Positions 8,015 through 15,869 of a stretch of DNA of 45,711 nt are shown here, one piece after another. Position numbers and translations under genes: made by a program. The stretch lies in assembly GCA_944327285.1 (NCBI GenBank), contig CALVHG010000015.1:1-45711 (forward strand), read 5' to 3'. Under the pieces are notes generated by a model. That model was not told the DNA's origin. It saw nothing but the letters and a program-made list of their open reading frames with translations, and made no database searches. Position 1 is the stretch's first letter. Each line of letters starts with the position of its first letter. The stretch comes from an uncultured Desulfovibrio sp. (lineage in GTDB: Bacteria > Desulfobacterota > Desulfovibrionia > Desulfovibrionales > Desulfovibrionaceae).

Positions 8015-9763
8015 ATGACCGAAAGTCTGCCCCTGCTGGAATATGCCTACACGCACGCACAGACCGAAGCCACAACCGGCTATTTCTCCTGCGAACCGCA
8101 GGGGCTGGACGAGGAACAGGCACTGCGGCGGCTGGAAAGCTCTCCGTGGGACGATTTCCTGCATATCCATTGCCTGCGCCTGCTCTATGCAAAAAATCTG
8201 ACGGAACTGCGCGCGCTGGCCGAACAGGCCTGGGACGGGACGCGCTTTGTCCGTCCCGCTCTGGCAGCCCTGCTGCTGGAATGCGGCGTGCTGGAGGAGG
8301 AAAAGAGGGCGGCCTGCGCTGCTTTCCCCGCCGATGCCGCGCAGCGGCTGGCCGGAGCGACGCCTGCCCTGTATCTGCGGGCGGCCGCCTGTGCGGATGC
8401 GGCTGCGGCGCAGGCCTGGAGCGAGTTCTGGGCCGGAAATATTCTGGAGCATCATGCGCTGCCGCATCCCGATGATGCGGACGTCCTGCCGCCGCCTTTG
8501 TTTACGGCGGATGCCGTGGCGGCGGAACGGGAGCGCATGGCCGCGGCGTCCTCCACGCTGGCGCAGATAAGCGCGGACTGGCGCAGGGACGTATTGCCGG
8601 AGGGGCTGACGGCGGCTCCGGCCTGGGAACGTCCCCCGGCGCAGGAGACCTATCTGCGCGCTATGGACGCGCTCATGGAGGCCGATATTCCCGCCGGGCC
8701 GGAAATGCGGCATGAAGCGTCGCTTTCTCCCATAGCCCTGCTGCGGAGCTGGCGGGTGGACATGCGCTGCGAGGCCGGTCGGCATCGCTGGCATGTACGG
8801 GGACAGGCGACGGCCTACGGTCGCGGACTGTCTTTGGCCGGGGCGCGCGCGTCCTATGCTATGGAAATTGTGGAACGCGCGAGCGCTTACGTCAGCGTCG
8901 GCAAGGGGGAGCATGCCGAGGAGGAAATTTTGCAGCGCGCCGAGCCTTTGCCGCTGCTGCATGCCTCCTTTGCGTCTCTGAAGGCTGAAGGCCGGGCCGT
9001 GCTCAATCCCGACGATTTGCCGCTGGAGGCTCCCGCGCCGGACGCTCCTCTGTACTGGCTTGCGGGCACAGATCCCGCGGGCAACGAAATGCTGGTTCCG
9101 GCGCAGGCCGTGTTTCTCTTCTTTAATGCCGATGAACCGGCGCTGTTCATGGCCGGAGGCTCCACGGGGCTGGCGTCGGGTAATATAATGGAAGAAGCCC
9201 GCGTTGCCGCCCTGACGGAAATCATCGAGCGCGATGCGGAAGCCACGACGCCTTTCCGCAAGGATCGCTGTTTCCGGTTGGCCTCGCGCGATCCCCGCCT
9301 TCAGTCCCTGCTGGACGATTATGCCGCGCGCGGCATGCAGGTACAGTTTCAGGATATAACAACAGAGCTGGGCGTGCCCGTTTATCAGTGTTTTGTCATG
9401 GGGCCGCGCGGGCAGGTGGCGCGGGCTACCGGAGCTAACCTCTGCGGCGCGCGGGCCGCGCTGGCGGCTCTGACGGAAACCCCCTGGCCCTATCCTTACG
9501 GCGGCCCCACGGGGCTGGCCCTGAGCAATCTGCCGGTGCGCATGCTGGAAGATTTGCCGGACTACAGTCTGTCGTCCCCGCACGACAATCTGCGCCTGCT
9601 GGAAACCGTCCTGCGCGTCCACGGCAAAACGCCTGTTTATGTGAATCTCACGCGGAGCGATTTCAATATTCCCGTTGTGCGCGCTCTTGTTCCCGGTCTG
9701 GAACTGAACGCCGACTGGGATCGCTTCTCCCGGACGTCGTTGCGTCTCATGGCCCGTTTGTAG
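8015..9763 (+). CDS. YcaO-domain ATP-dependent enzyme (stand-alone)
   Basis: A 582-aa protein. Residues 1 to about 220 are an Ala-rich helical region of unknown type; the YcaO domain fills about 225-582. ATP-binding features of the family are visible: ASYAMEIVER near 280-288, STGLASGN near 383-390, and EEARVAALTEIIERDA near 393-408. YcaO enzymes use ATP to activate backbone amides, making azolines, thioamides or amidines, or to support methylthiolation. The C-terminus (RLMARL) lacks the proline-rich tail of azoline-forming members, and no TfuA, peptide precursor or RimO gene is adjacent, so the substrate cannot be named. Start: GAGGA 8 nt before ATG. The tRNA-His neighbour is probably incidental. 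Confidence 0.85.
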   Translation: MTESLPLLEYAYTHAQTEATTGYFSCEPQGLDEEQALRRLESSPWDDFLHIHCLRLLYAKNLTELRALAEQAWDGTRFVRPALAALLLECGVLEEEKRAACAAFPADAAQRLAGATPALYLRAAACADAAAAQAWSEFWAGNILEHHALPHPDDADVLPPPLFTADAVAAERERMAAASSTLAQISADWRRDVLPEGLTAAPAWERPPAQETYLRAMDALMEADIPAGPEMRHEASLSPIALLRSWRVDMRCEAGRHRWHVRGQATAYGRGLSLAGARASYAMEIVERASAYVSVGKGEHAEEEILQRAEPLPLLHASFASLKAEGRAVLNPDDLPLEAPAPDAPLYWLAGTDPAGNEMLVPAQAVFLFFNADEPALFMAGGSTGLASGNIMEEARVAALTEIIERDAEATTPFRKDRCFRLASRDPRLQSLLDDYAARGMQVQFQDITTELGVPVYQCFVMGPRGQVARATGANLCGARAALAALTETPWPYPYGGPTGLALSNLPVRMLEDLPDYSLSSPHDNLRLLETVLRVHGKTPVYVNLTRSDFNIPVVRALVPGLELNADWDRFSRTSLRLMARL

Positions 9764-9780
9764 CTGAGAGAAGATGTTTT

Positions 9781-9885
9781 GCGAGGGGGAGGGGAAACCC
9801 TTTTCGCTCGCGCGCAAAAGGGTTTCCCCTCCCCCTCGCGCTCCCCCTCCCTTTCCCAAAACGCGCTTGTCTGGAGGATTGGACA
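9781..9885 (-). repeat. Repeat B copy 2
   Basis: Perfect 24-bp arms (9781-9804 and 9816-9839; GCGAGGGGGAGGGG at the outer end) around an 11-nt loop, followed by the family flank ACGCGCTTGTCTGGAGGAT. It starts 17 nt past the YcaO stop. Confidence 0.88.
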
Positions 9886-9965
9886 GAGCGGTGGCACGGG
9901 AGGCGTGCCCTGAGTGCCCGTCCCCCGGTTCGCTGAAAAGGCTCGCGGCAGGGGAGCGGAGGGCA

Positions 9966-10113
9966 TAGAGCGTTTCAACTTTGAAAAAGGTGAAACGTGA
10001 GGCGGCGGCACAGCGCCGCCCGGCCCAAAGTGAGCGGAAAAACAGCATTTTTTCCGCGAAACGACAGGCCGTATGGTTTAAAACGCGCAGCGTTTTAAAC
10101 TGAAAATGCTCTA
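9966..10113 (+). repeat. Repeat A copy 4 (full length)
   Basis: Full copy bounded by TAGAGC and GCTCTA with TA at both edges. Its last hairpin reads GTTTAAAACG...CGTTTTAAAC: both arms differ from the usual GTTTGAAACG...CGTTTCAAAC, a compensated pair change. Confidence 0.93.
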
Positions 10114-10129
10114 GGAGTGATGAAAAAGC

Positions 10130-10160
10130 AACAGGCCGGACAGATTCTGTCCGGCCTGTT
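10130..10160 (-). terminator. Strong hairpin, terminator-like on the minus strand
   Basis: A 14-bp perfect stem AACAGGCCGGACAG/CTGTCCGGCCTGTT with a 3-nt loop. Read on the minus strand it is followed by GCTTTTTC. The outer stem AACAGGCCGG recurs in the hairpin after livF (18508-18537). Confidence 0.65.
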
Positions 10161-10320
10161 CTATGCTTATGGCTTTTTACGTTCTCGCGTGGGAGGTCTG
10201 GAGGGTTTTAGAGCAATTCGACTTTGAGGTGTAAAAGAATATCCTTATCTACCGCAAAATAGCGCGCTGGGAAATACGAACAGCAACGATTGCGGTATAT
10301 GAATCGAGAGTCTTCTCTCA

Positions 10321-10452
10321 TTTCAAAGTTGAAACGCGAGGCGGCGGCGCAGCGCCGCCCGGCCAAAAGTGAGCGGAAAAACCGCGCTTTTTCCGCGAAA
10401 CGACAGGCCGTATGGTTTGAAACGCATAGCGTTTCAAACTGAAAATGCTCTA
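10321..10452 (+). repeat. Repeat A copy 5, left end displaced
   Basis: Hairpins 2-4 and the right end are intact. The left end is interrupted: a TAGAGC start with a diverged left arm lies at 10209, and about 100 bp of unrelated sequence separates it from the rest (see findings). Confidence 0.85.
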
Positions 10453-10496
10453 GAGCATTAAGAAAGAGTTTTTGTTCTCATTTCCCCGTAACGAGT

Positions 10497-10701
10497 ATGC
10501 GGGTTTTGGGGAAGATGGGGGAGTTTGAGGGGGAAACTACGGGAACGCCTTTCCTCGCTTTGCTGCGGAAAGGCTGGGCCCTTTTTGCCGCAAGCAGCGA
10601 CCCGACGGGCGGCCGCAGGCCGTGCCCGTTAGGCGACAGCCTTACGGGCATCGACAGCAGAGCAAAGGGGTTTCTTCCCCCTCAATACAAAACGTAATAA
10701 A
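10497..10701 (+). repeat. Repeat B copy 3, long form with loop insert
   Basis: Begins GCGGGTTTTGGGGAAG, has a GAGGGGGAAAC-type left arm and ends CCCCCTCAATACAAAACG. The loop contains the insert shared with 1285-1350 and 21775-21845, in a version lacking 8 nt. It ends 9 nt from the chemoreceptor stop codon. With repeat A copies 4 and 5 it explains most of the 946-bp gap 9764-10709. Confidence 0.85.
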
Positions 10702-10709
10702 CCCTGAAC

Positions 10710-12812
10710 CTAAGACGTCCGCAGGGTCTCCATAAGCTCCTTGAGCTGGGCGACCTGCTGTCCGAGTTCGTTGATAGCGGCGTTGGCATCGGTCATGCGC
10801 TGCGATGTCTGGTGCGACATTTCCGACACCTGGCTGATGATCTTGGCGACTTCGTTATTGGCAACGGAGGCTTCTTCGCTGGCGGTCGCAATGCTGTGCG
10901 TCTGTTCGGCCGAGCTTTCGGCATCAAGCACAATGGCGTCGAGCGAGGAGCCGGACTGTTCGGCAAGACCGGCGGCGGCTTCGATTTCCGTGATGGCCCG
11001 GCCCATGCTGTCGCTGCTGTTGCGAACGCTGTTCTGTATGCTGGCAATGGCCTTGCCCACGTCGTCGGTGGATGCCATTGTCTTTTCTGCCAGCTTGCGC
11101 ACTTCGTCGGCCACTACGGCAAAACCGCGTCCGGCCTCGCCGGCGCGCGCGGCTTCGATGGCGGCATTGAGGGCCAGGAGGTTTGTCTGGTCGGCGATGT
11201 CGGAGATGACGTCCATGATGCGGCTGATGGCGTCGGTTTGTTCGTTAAGATGGTTCATGTCCGTCTGAAGCTGCTTGGCGGTGACGGAGAGCTGCGAGAT
11301 ATGCTCCACGGCCTGCCGCACGATGTGGGCCCCCTCTTTGGCCTTTTGGGACGTGCCCATGACAATATCCGCGGTAGCGGCCACGTTATGAGCCACTTCC
11401 TGGGCGGAGGCGTTGCTTTCCGACATAGCCGTGGCGGCTTCGTCAAGGTGTGCGGCCGTCTGGCGCGCCGCCTGATCGGCCTGATCCACCTGTGTGGTCA
11501 GCTGGGACGTGGCCGTTGCGATAACGCTGGTGGACTGAGCAAGCGTTTCCGCCACTTCCAGCATATGCAGGCGTTTGCTTTCGGCTTCGTTCAGGGCGGC
11601 GTTGGCCTTGTCCGTCGCCTCTGTGGCGGCAGCCGTCTGCCGCTGCGCTTCGGCGGCGCTGGCTTCGGCTTCGCGTATCAGCCCAGACAGCTTGGCGAGC
11701 ATGTTGCGGAGCGCCGTATGCAGATGCAGAAGCTCGCCGTAGAAGAACTTCTGATCCACACGGTAATCCAGTTTGCCGGCGGCAATGGCGTCCGCCGCAT
11801 CCACAATCATGTCGAGGGGGCGGCAGATGGAGCGGGAAACCATCAGGCCGACGCCCAGCATGATGACGGCAATAAGCGCCGTCAGACCGCAGAGAATCTG
11901 GGCCGCCCTGGTGGCGGGCGCAAAGATTTCCTCAGAGGACTGGATGTAGAAAATGCGCCAGCCTTGCGGCGTGGTTATCGCCGTGGCCAGTACCGGAACG
12001 CCGCCAAGCTCTGTTTTCACATTGCCGTCCGGGACGTCATGAAGAGCTTCCCAGTCGTCATCTTTTATATCTTCGCCCAGAATTTTCTGTTCCATGTCCG
12101 GATAGCGAGGGGCGCTGAGTATGCGATGCGAACCGTCAAACAGGACAAAGCCTCCGGTTTTGCCCGAATTCATCTGGGCGACAAGGGAGGTCAGTCTGTT
12201 GAGCGGCAGATCCAGACCGATAACGCCGATCACTGTATTGTTCGCGTCGCGCAGCTGATGCGTGGCGGAAACGACAATCTGATTGTTGGTGAGAGATACG
12301 TAGGAATCGCTCAGCCCGGCGACATCGGGGGAGGTGATGCGGCTGACGTACCAGTCGCGCTGGCGCATGTCCATGCCGGCCGGCAGAGTATCGTCCGGCA
12401 GCGTGGCTATATAGGCGCCATTGCTGAAGGTTCCGTAAATTTCCGATACGGCGGGCCTGGAGGAAAGCTGCGTCAGAAGGGGCTTGAGCGCTTTTCGGGC
12501 CTCCGGAGACAGATCGTCATGCCGCAGACGGAATTCCGTCTGGACAGGCAGTTTGGGAAAGACGTTCTGCCCATTCAGAAAGTCTGGATCTTTAGAGAGA
12601 CTTTCAAGGCAATTATCGGCGTCTTCCAGAATGGAAGATATGTGTTGGGAGAAAATGCGCAGCGCCTGGGAGGAAGCCTGCTGAAACGTGGCTTCGGCGG
12701 TCGTACGCATACTGTAGAGAGAAAGAGCGGTGGCGCCCCCGCCCATAACCAGAATGGCAAGCGTGATGCCCGCAATAATCCGCGCCTTTACGGTAAGTTT
12801 GGATGAGAACAT
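10710..12812 (-). CDS. Methyl-accepting chemotaxis protein with dCache sensor
   Basis: A 700-aa receptor. TM1 spans about 11-32 and the periplasmic dCache_1 domain about 35-300; TM2 is about 303-326, followed by a HAMP linker ([20 protein letters not shown]) and a cytoplasmic signalling coiled coil. The conserved tip [20 protein letters not shown] lies near 540-555. The sensor contains R152, W154, Y155, Y171 and D201, spaced like the amino-acid-binding motif of PctA-type dCache domains, although the acidic residue two after the WY pair is Ser here. An amino-acid ligand is therefore likely. AGGA lies 8 nt before the ATG. It is divergent from a branched-chain amino-acid transporter, which suggests a related ligand. 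Confidence 0.92.
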   Translation of the reverse strand: MFSSKLTVKARIIAGITLAILVMGGGATALSLYSMRTTAEATFQQASSQALRIFSQHISSILEDADNCLESLSKDPDFLNGQNVFPKLPVQTEFRLRHDDLSPEARKALKPLLTQLSSRPAVSEIYGTFSNGAYIATLPDDTLPAGMDMRQRDWYVSRITSPDVAGLSDSYVSLTNNQIVVSATHQLRDANNTVIGVIGLDLPLNRLTSLVAQMNSGKTGGFVLFDGSHRILSAPRYPDMEQKILGEDIKDDDWEALHDVPDGNVKTELGGVPVLATAITTPQGWRIFYIQSSEEIFAPATRAAQILCGLTALIAVIMLGVGLMVSRSICRPLDMIVDAADAIAAGKLDYRVDQKFFYGELLHLHTALRNMLAKLSGLIREAEASAAEAQRQTAAATEATDKANAALNEAESKRLHMLEVAETLAQSTSVIATATSQLTTQVDQADQAARQTAAHLDEAATAMSESNASAQEVAHNVAATADIVMGTSQKAKEGAHIVRQAVEHISQLSVTAKQLQTDMNHLNEQTDAISRIMDVISDIADQTNLLALNAAIEAARAGEAGRGFAVVADEVRKLAEKTMASTDDVGKAIASIQNSVRNSSDSMGRAITEIEAAAGLAEQSGSSLDAIVLDAESSAEQTHSIATASEEASVANNEVAKIISQVSEMSHQTSQRMTDANAAINELGQQVAQLKELMETLRTS

Positions 12813-12835
12813 AAGGAATGTCCTGTCGTTGTTTT

Positions 12836-12950
12836 TATTTCTAGGAAATAGTTCCTAGTGTAAATGAGGGTAAATTGCAAGGGTTTTTAGGAAGTAAAGG
12901 TGTTATTTATATTCTCATCTGCTGCTGCGTTGCCTTTTTATTTTTAGGAA
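12836..12950. promoter_or_regulatory. Cluster of TATTTTTAGGAA boxes
   Basis: TATTTCTAGGAA (12836-12847), with an inverted half TTCCTAG at 12852-12858, makes a perfect CTAGGAA/TTCCTAG dyad with a 4-nt spacer, 24-46 nt upstream of the chemoreceptor start. Further copies are TTTTTAGGAA (12884-12893) and TATTTTTAGGAA (12939-12950). A fourth, identical 12-mer lies at 13464-13475 on the liv side. The pattern fits operator sites of one regulator for both divergent units; no regulator can be named. Confidence 0.5.
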
Positions 12951-13430
12951 AAACAAACGAAGCCTTCCTGTGTTTTTGTTGATATTATTGGTGTATAGCA
13001 TAAATGATTTGAAAAACTGTGTTTATAGTGCGTAGTAGCGTGTAGATGAATATCAGTTTCAGAATTGAAGGTTAGACATCTTTATACTTTAGCGCGCTGA
13101 ATGAGCTGTGTGTCTCTGGCATGCAGTCGTGTATGTAGCATTAATGGTATGAATGTGATTGGTAAATTTTAATATATGTAATGTTTGATAAACACATGAT
13201 ATGTTGTATAATGTTGTAAAAATGTTCATTTGTGTGTTGCAATTTTTGAATTAAAAGAGCAAATATGTATATTTTGTTTGTGTGGTATAAGATTTATAGG
13301 TAAGATTTTGCATGGTATTAGTTATGTTTTGTTAAATTATTTACATGTAATGTGTATTTTTAGTACAGTGTTGCAGTTGTAGTGCGTTGTCATGAATTAT
13401 GGCGTTGGAGCAAGCGTTCCGCAGATACGT

Positions 13431-13457
13431 TTGCGAAACTCAATAACATAGTATAAT
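13431..13457 (+). promoter_or_regulatory. Candidate promoter of the liv operon
   Basis: TTGCGA (13431-13436), 15-bp spacer, and a perfect TATAAT (13452-13457). It would give a leader of about 220 nt before livK. A TATTTTTAGGAA box (13464-13475) overlaps the expected transcription start. Confidence 0.45.
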
Positions 13458-13686
13458 TTTTTCTATTTTTAGGAATTGTATGTCGTCTCAAGCCTCTTGA
13501 TTCCGATTTCTTTCCGGGACGCTGCTCTCCTGTGCGGGAAGTCTTTTTTCGACCTGACGGGCGTTATGAAAAACGGGGCTTTGTCTTTTGCGGCGGCAAT
13601 TTGCGCTATGTCATCCTTTTCGGTATAAGGAGGGGAAGAGTCCCGGCATAACGCCGGAACGTCAACCTCCAAGAAGGAGCGTCCGT

Positions 13687-14835
13687 ATGAAGTTGGGCAA
13701 AAAGCTTGCCGGTATGGCGCTGGCGGCGCTGGCTTTCGGTCTGGTGGGTGGTCAGGCTCTGGCAGCCGACCCTGTCAAAATCGGCGTGTATCTGCCTCTG
13801 ACCGGACAGAATGCCTTTGGCGGTCAGCTTGAGCTGGAAGGCGTGCAGCTCGCCAACAAGCAGATGCCGACCGTGCTTGACGGTCGTCCCGTTGAACTTG
13901 TTATCGTCGATAACAAGTCCGACAAGGTGGAAGCCGCCAACGCGGTGAAACGTCTGATCGAACGTGACAAGGTTGCCGCTCTGATCGGTTCCTACGGTTC
14001 CTCGCTGGCCATGGCCGGCGCGGAAATCACCGAAAAGGCCAAGGTGCCCGGCGTGGGCACCTCTTGCACCAATCCGCTGGTGACCATGGGCAAGAAGTAT
14101 TACTTCCGCGCCTGCTTCATCGATCCCTATCAGGGCGCTGCCGCGGCCACCTATGCCGTGGAAAAGCTCGGTTTCAAGAAGGCCGCCGTACTCATGGAAA
14201 TGACCAATGACTACGCCGTGGGCCTTGCCAACTTCTTCAGCCGCGCCTTTAAGAAGCAGGGCGGCGAAATCGTCGCTAACCTCAAGTACAGCGCCGGCGA
14301 TCAGGACTTTACCGCGCAGCTTACCGAGCTGATTTCCAAGAAGCCCGATATCGTGTTCATGCCCGCCTACTTTGCCGAGGGCGCCATTATCATGAAGCAG
14401 GCGCGCGAACTGGGCGCGACCTTCCGTCTCATGGGCGCCGACGCCATGGACAACCCCGATACGGTCAAGCTGGCGGGCAAGGCGGCCGAAGGCTTCCTGC
14501 ACACCACCTTCCCCTATGATCCCAAGATGAAGGAAATGAGCCCCGAAGCCGCCAAGTTTACCGAAGCCTGGCGCGCGGCCTATCCTGAAAAGGAAACCAA
14601 CGTCAACGGCGCTCTGGGGTACAACAGCTACTTCCTGATCTGGACGGCCATCAACAACGCCAAGTCCGCCGATCCGGCCGACATCACCAAGGCTCTGGCC
14701 TCCATCAAGGACCTTTCCACCCCGCTGGGCGTTCTGACCATCAACAAGACGCACGATGCGGAAATGCCCGTGGGCATTATCGAGTACAAGAACGGCAAGC
14801 GTGAATACGTGGGCGAAGTGACGCCCAAGATGTAA
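13687..14835 (+). CDS. livK: Branched-chain amino-acid ABC transporter substrate-binding protein
   Basis: A 382-aa periplasmic protein. The signal peptide MKLGKKLAGMALAALAFGLV...QALA is cleaved before ADPVKIGVYLPLTG, the usual N-terminus of the type I periplasmic binding fold. LIGSYGSSLAMAGAEITEKAKVPGVG forms part of the ligand cleft in this family. AAGGAG lies 7 nt upstream of the ATG at 13687; an upstream extension of the frame is rejected as it has no signal peptide. It heads a livKHMGF operon for uptake of Leu/Ile/Val or related amino acids. The gap to the next gene holds two hairpins that may lower expression of the permease genes relative to this one. Confidence 0.93.
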   Translation: MKLGKKLAGMALAALAFGLVGGQALAADPVKIGVYLPLTGQNAFGGQLELEGVQLANKQMPTVLDGRPVELVIVDNKSDKVEAANAVKRLIERDKVAALIGSYGSSLAMAGAEITEKAKVPGVGTSCTNPLVTMGKKYYFRACFIDPYQGAAAATYAVEKLGFKKAAVLMEMTNDYAVGLANFFSRAFKKQGGEIVANLKYSAGDQDFTAQLTELISKKPDIVFMPAYFAEGAIIMKQARELGATFRLMGADAMDNPDTVKLAGKAAEGFLHTTFPYDPKMKEMSPEAAKFTEAWRAAYPEKETNVNGALGYNSYFLIWTAINNAKSADPADITKALASIKDLSTPLGVLTINKTHDAEMPVGIIEYKNGKREYVGEVTPKM

Positions 14836-14848
14836 CGCCTCAGGTTTC

Positions 14849-14910
14849 GGCGGCGAGGGCAATCTGGCCTTCGCCGCCTTTGTTCGGGCGGCGCGCACGG
14901 ACGCGCCGCC
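14849..14910 (+). promoter_or_regulatory. Two intercistronic hairpins between livK and livH
   Basis: Hairpin 1: GGCGGCGAGGGC/GCCTTCGCCGCC (14849-14878, one G:T pair) followed by TTTG. Hairpin 2: GGCGGCGCG/CGCGCCGCC (14887-14910). Stable hairpins after a binding-protein gene often protect its message and reduce downstream transcription; that role is inferred. Confidence 0.6.
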
Positions 14911-14975
14911 GCGTGTTCACCTTCCGCGTCCCTGCGCGGGCGAGACTACGGGCAAGGCCCGTTTCTGGTGGCTCC

Positions 14976-15869
14976 ATGACGCTCGAAATGTTCTTTCAGC
15001 ACTGTTTCAACGCCCTGACGCTGGGGTCGCTTTATGCCCTCATCGCCATAGGCTATACTATGGTGTACGGCATCCTGCGCCTGATCAACTTCGCCCACGG
15101 CGATATCCTCATGCTGGGTGCGTACTTCATCTTTTTCGGCACCTTTGCCTACGGCTGGCCCTGGGGCGTTGCCGCCGTCATCGCCATTGCCGGCGCCAGC
15201 GTGGTGGGCGTGGCCGTGGAACGCATCGCGTATCGTCCCCTGCGGGAAGCGCCGCGTATTTCGGCCCTGATCAGCGCCATTGCCGTTTCCCTTTTCATTG
15301 AGAGTCTTGCCGTCGTGGTCTTCACCGGCCAGCCCAAGCCTGTGGTGCAGCCGGAATGGCTGCTGTCCGAATGGACGCTGGGCAATGTGCGCATTCTCAA
15401 GCTGACGGCCTTTGTGCCTCTCATAACGGCCGTTCTCGTGGCTGTGTTGCTCTATGTGCTCTATAGAACCAAGCCCGGTCTGGCCATGCGCGCTATTTCC
15501 AAGGATATTGAAACCACCCGTCTGCTCGGCGTGAAGGTGGACAATATCATTGCCTTTACCTTCTGCATCGGTTCGGCGCTGGCGGCCGCCTCCGGCATTA
15601 TGTGGGCTCTGCGCTATCCGCAGGTGCATCCTTATATGGGCATCATGCCCGGCCTCAAGGCCTTTATCGCGGCCGTGTTCGGCGGCATCGGCTCCGTGCA
15701 GGGCGCGGTCATCGGCGGTCTGGCTCTGGGCTTCGTGGAAATCATGACGGTGGCCTTCCTGCCTGAGCTTTCGGGCTACCGGGACGCCTTCGCCTTTATT
15801 TTGCTGGTGCTCGTTCTGGTGTTCAAGCCCACGGGATTGCTGGGCGAACGCATGGAGGAGAAAATCTGA
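14976..15869 (+). CDS. livH: Branched-chain amino-acid ABC transporter permease LivH
   Basis: A 297-aa inner-membrane permease with about eight hydrophobic segments. It carries the family start MFFQHCFNALTLGSLYALIAIGYTMVYG, LINFAHGDILMLGAY, the cytoplasmic loop AISKDIETTRLLGVKVDNI that contacts the ATPase, and the C-terminal FKPTGLLGE. The Shine-Dalgarno is weak (GGTGG). A longer upstream frame is rejected because it is Arg-rich and comes from the hairpin region. Its stop overlaps the livM start (TGATG). Confidence 0.94.
   Translation: MTLEMFFQHCFNALTLGSLYALIAIGYTMVYGILRLINFAHGDILMLGAYFIFFGTFAYGWPWGVAAVIAIAGASVVGVAVERIAYRPLREAPRISALISAIAVSLFIESLAVVVFTGQPKPVVQPEWLLSEWTLGNVRILKLTAFVPLITAVLVAVLLYVLYRTKPGLAMRAISKDIETTRLLGVKVDNIIAFTFCIGSALAAASGIMWALRYPQVHPYMGIMPGLKAFIAAVFGGIGSVQGAVIGGLALGFVEIMTVAFLPELSGYRDAFAFILLVLVLVFKPTGLLGERMEEKI

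Larger units (their letters stand above)
12813..13686. other. AT-rich divergent regulatory region between chemoreceptor and liv operon
   Basis: About 870 bp without a credible gene. From about 12830 to 13480 the sequence is strikingly AT-rich with long T and A runs, unlike the GC-rich surroundings. It holds four TTTTTAGGAA-like boxes, several TATAAT-like hexamers (for example 13207-13212) and, at its right end, the promoter and leader of livK. The short reading frame near 13470-13670 on the minus strand is not convincing. Low GC and curvature-prone T runs suggest a silenced or nucleoid-protein-bound region, or foreign DNA. Confidence 0.7.

Noticed and set aside
13469..13672. 67-aa minus-strand reading frame opposite the livK leader
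   Set aside because: No Shine-Dalgarno, poor composition, and it overlaps the AT-rich regulatory region and livK leader.
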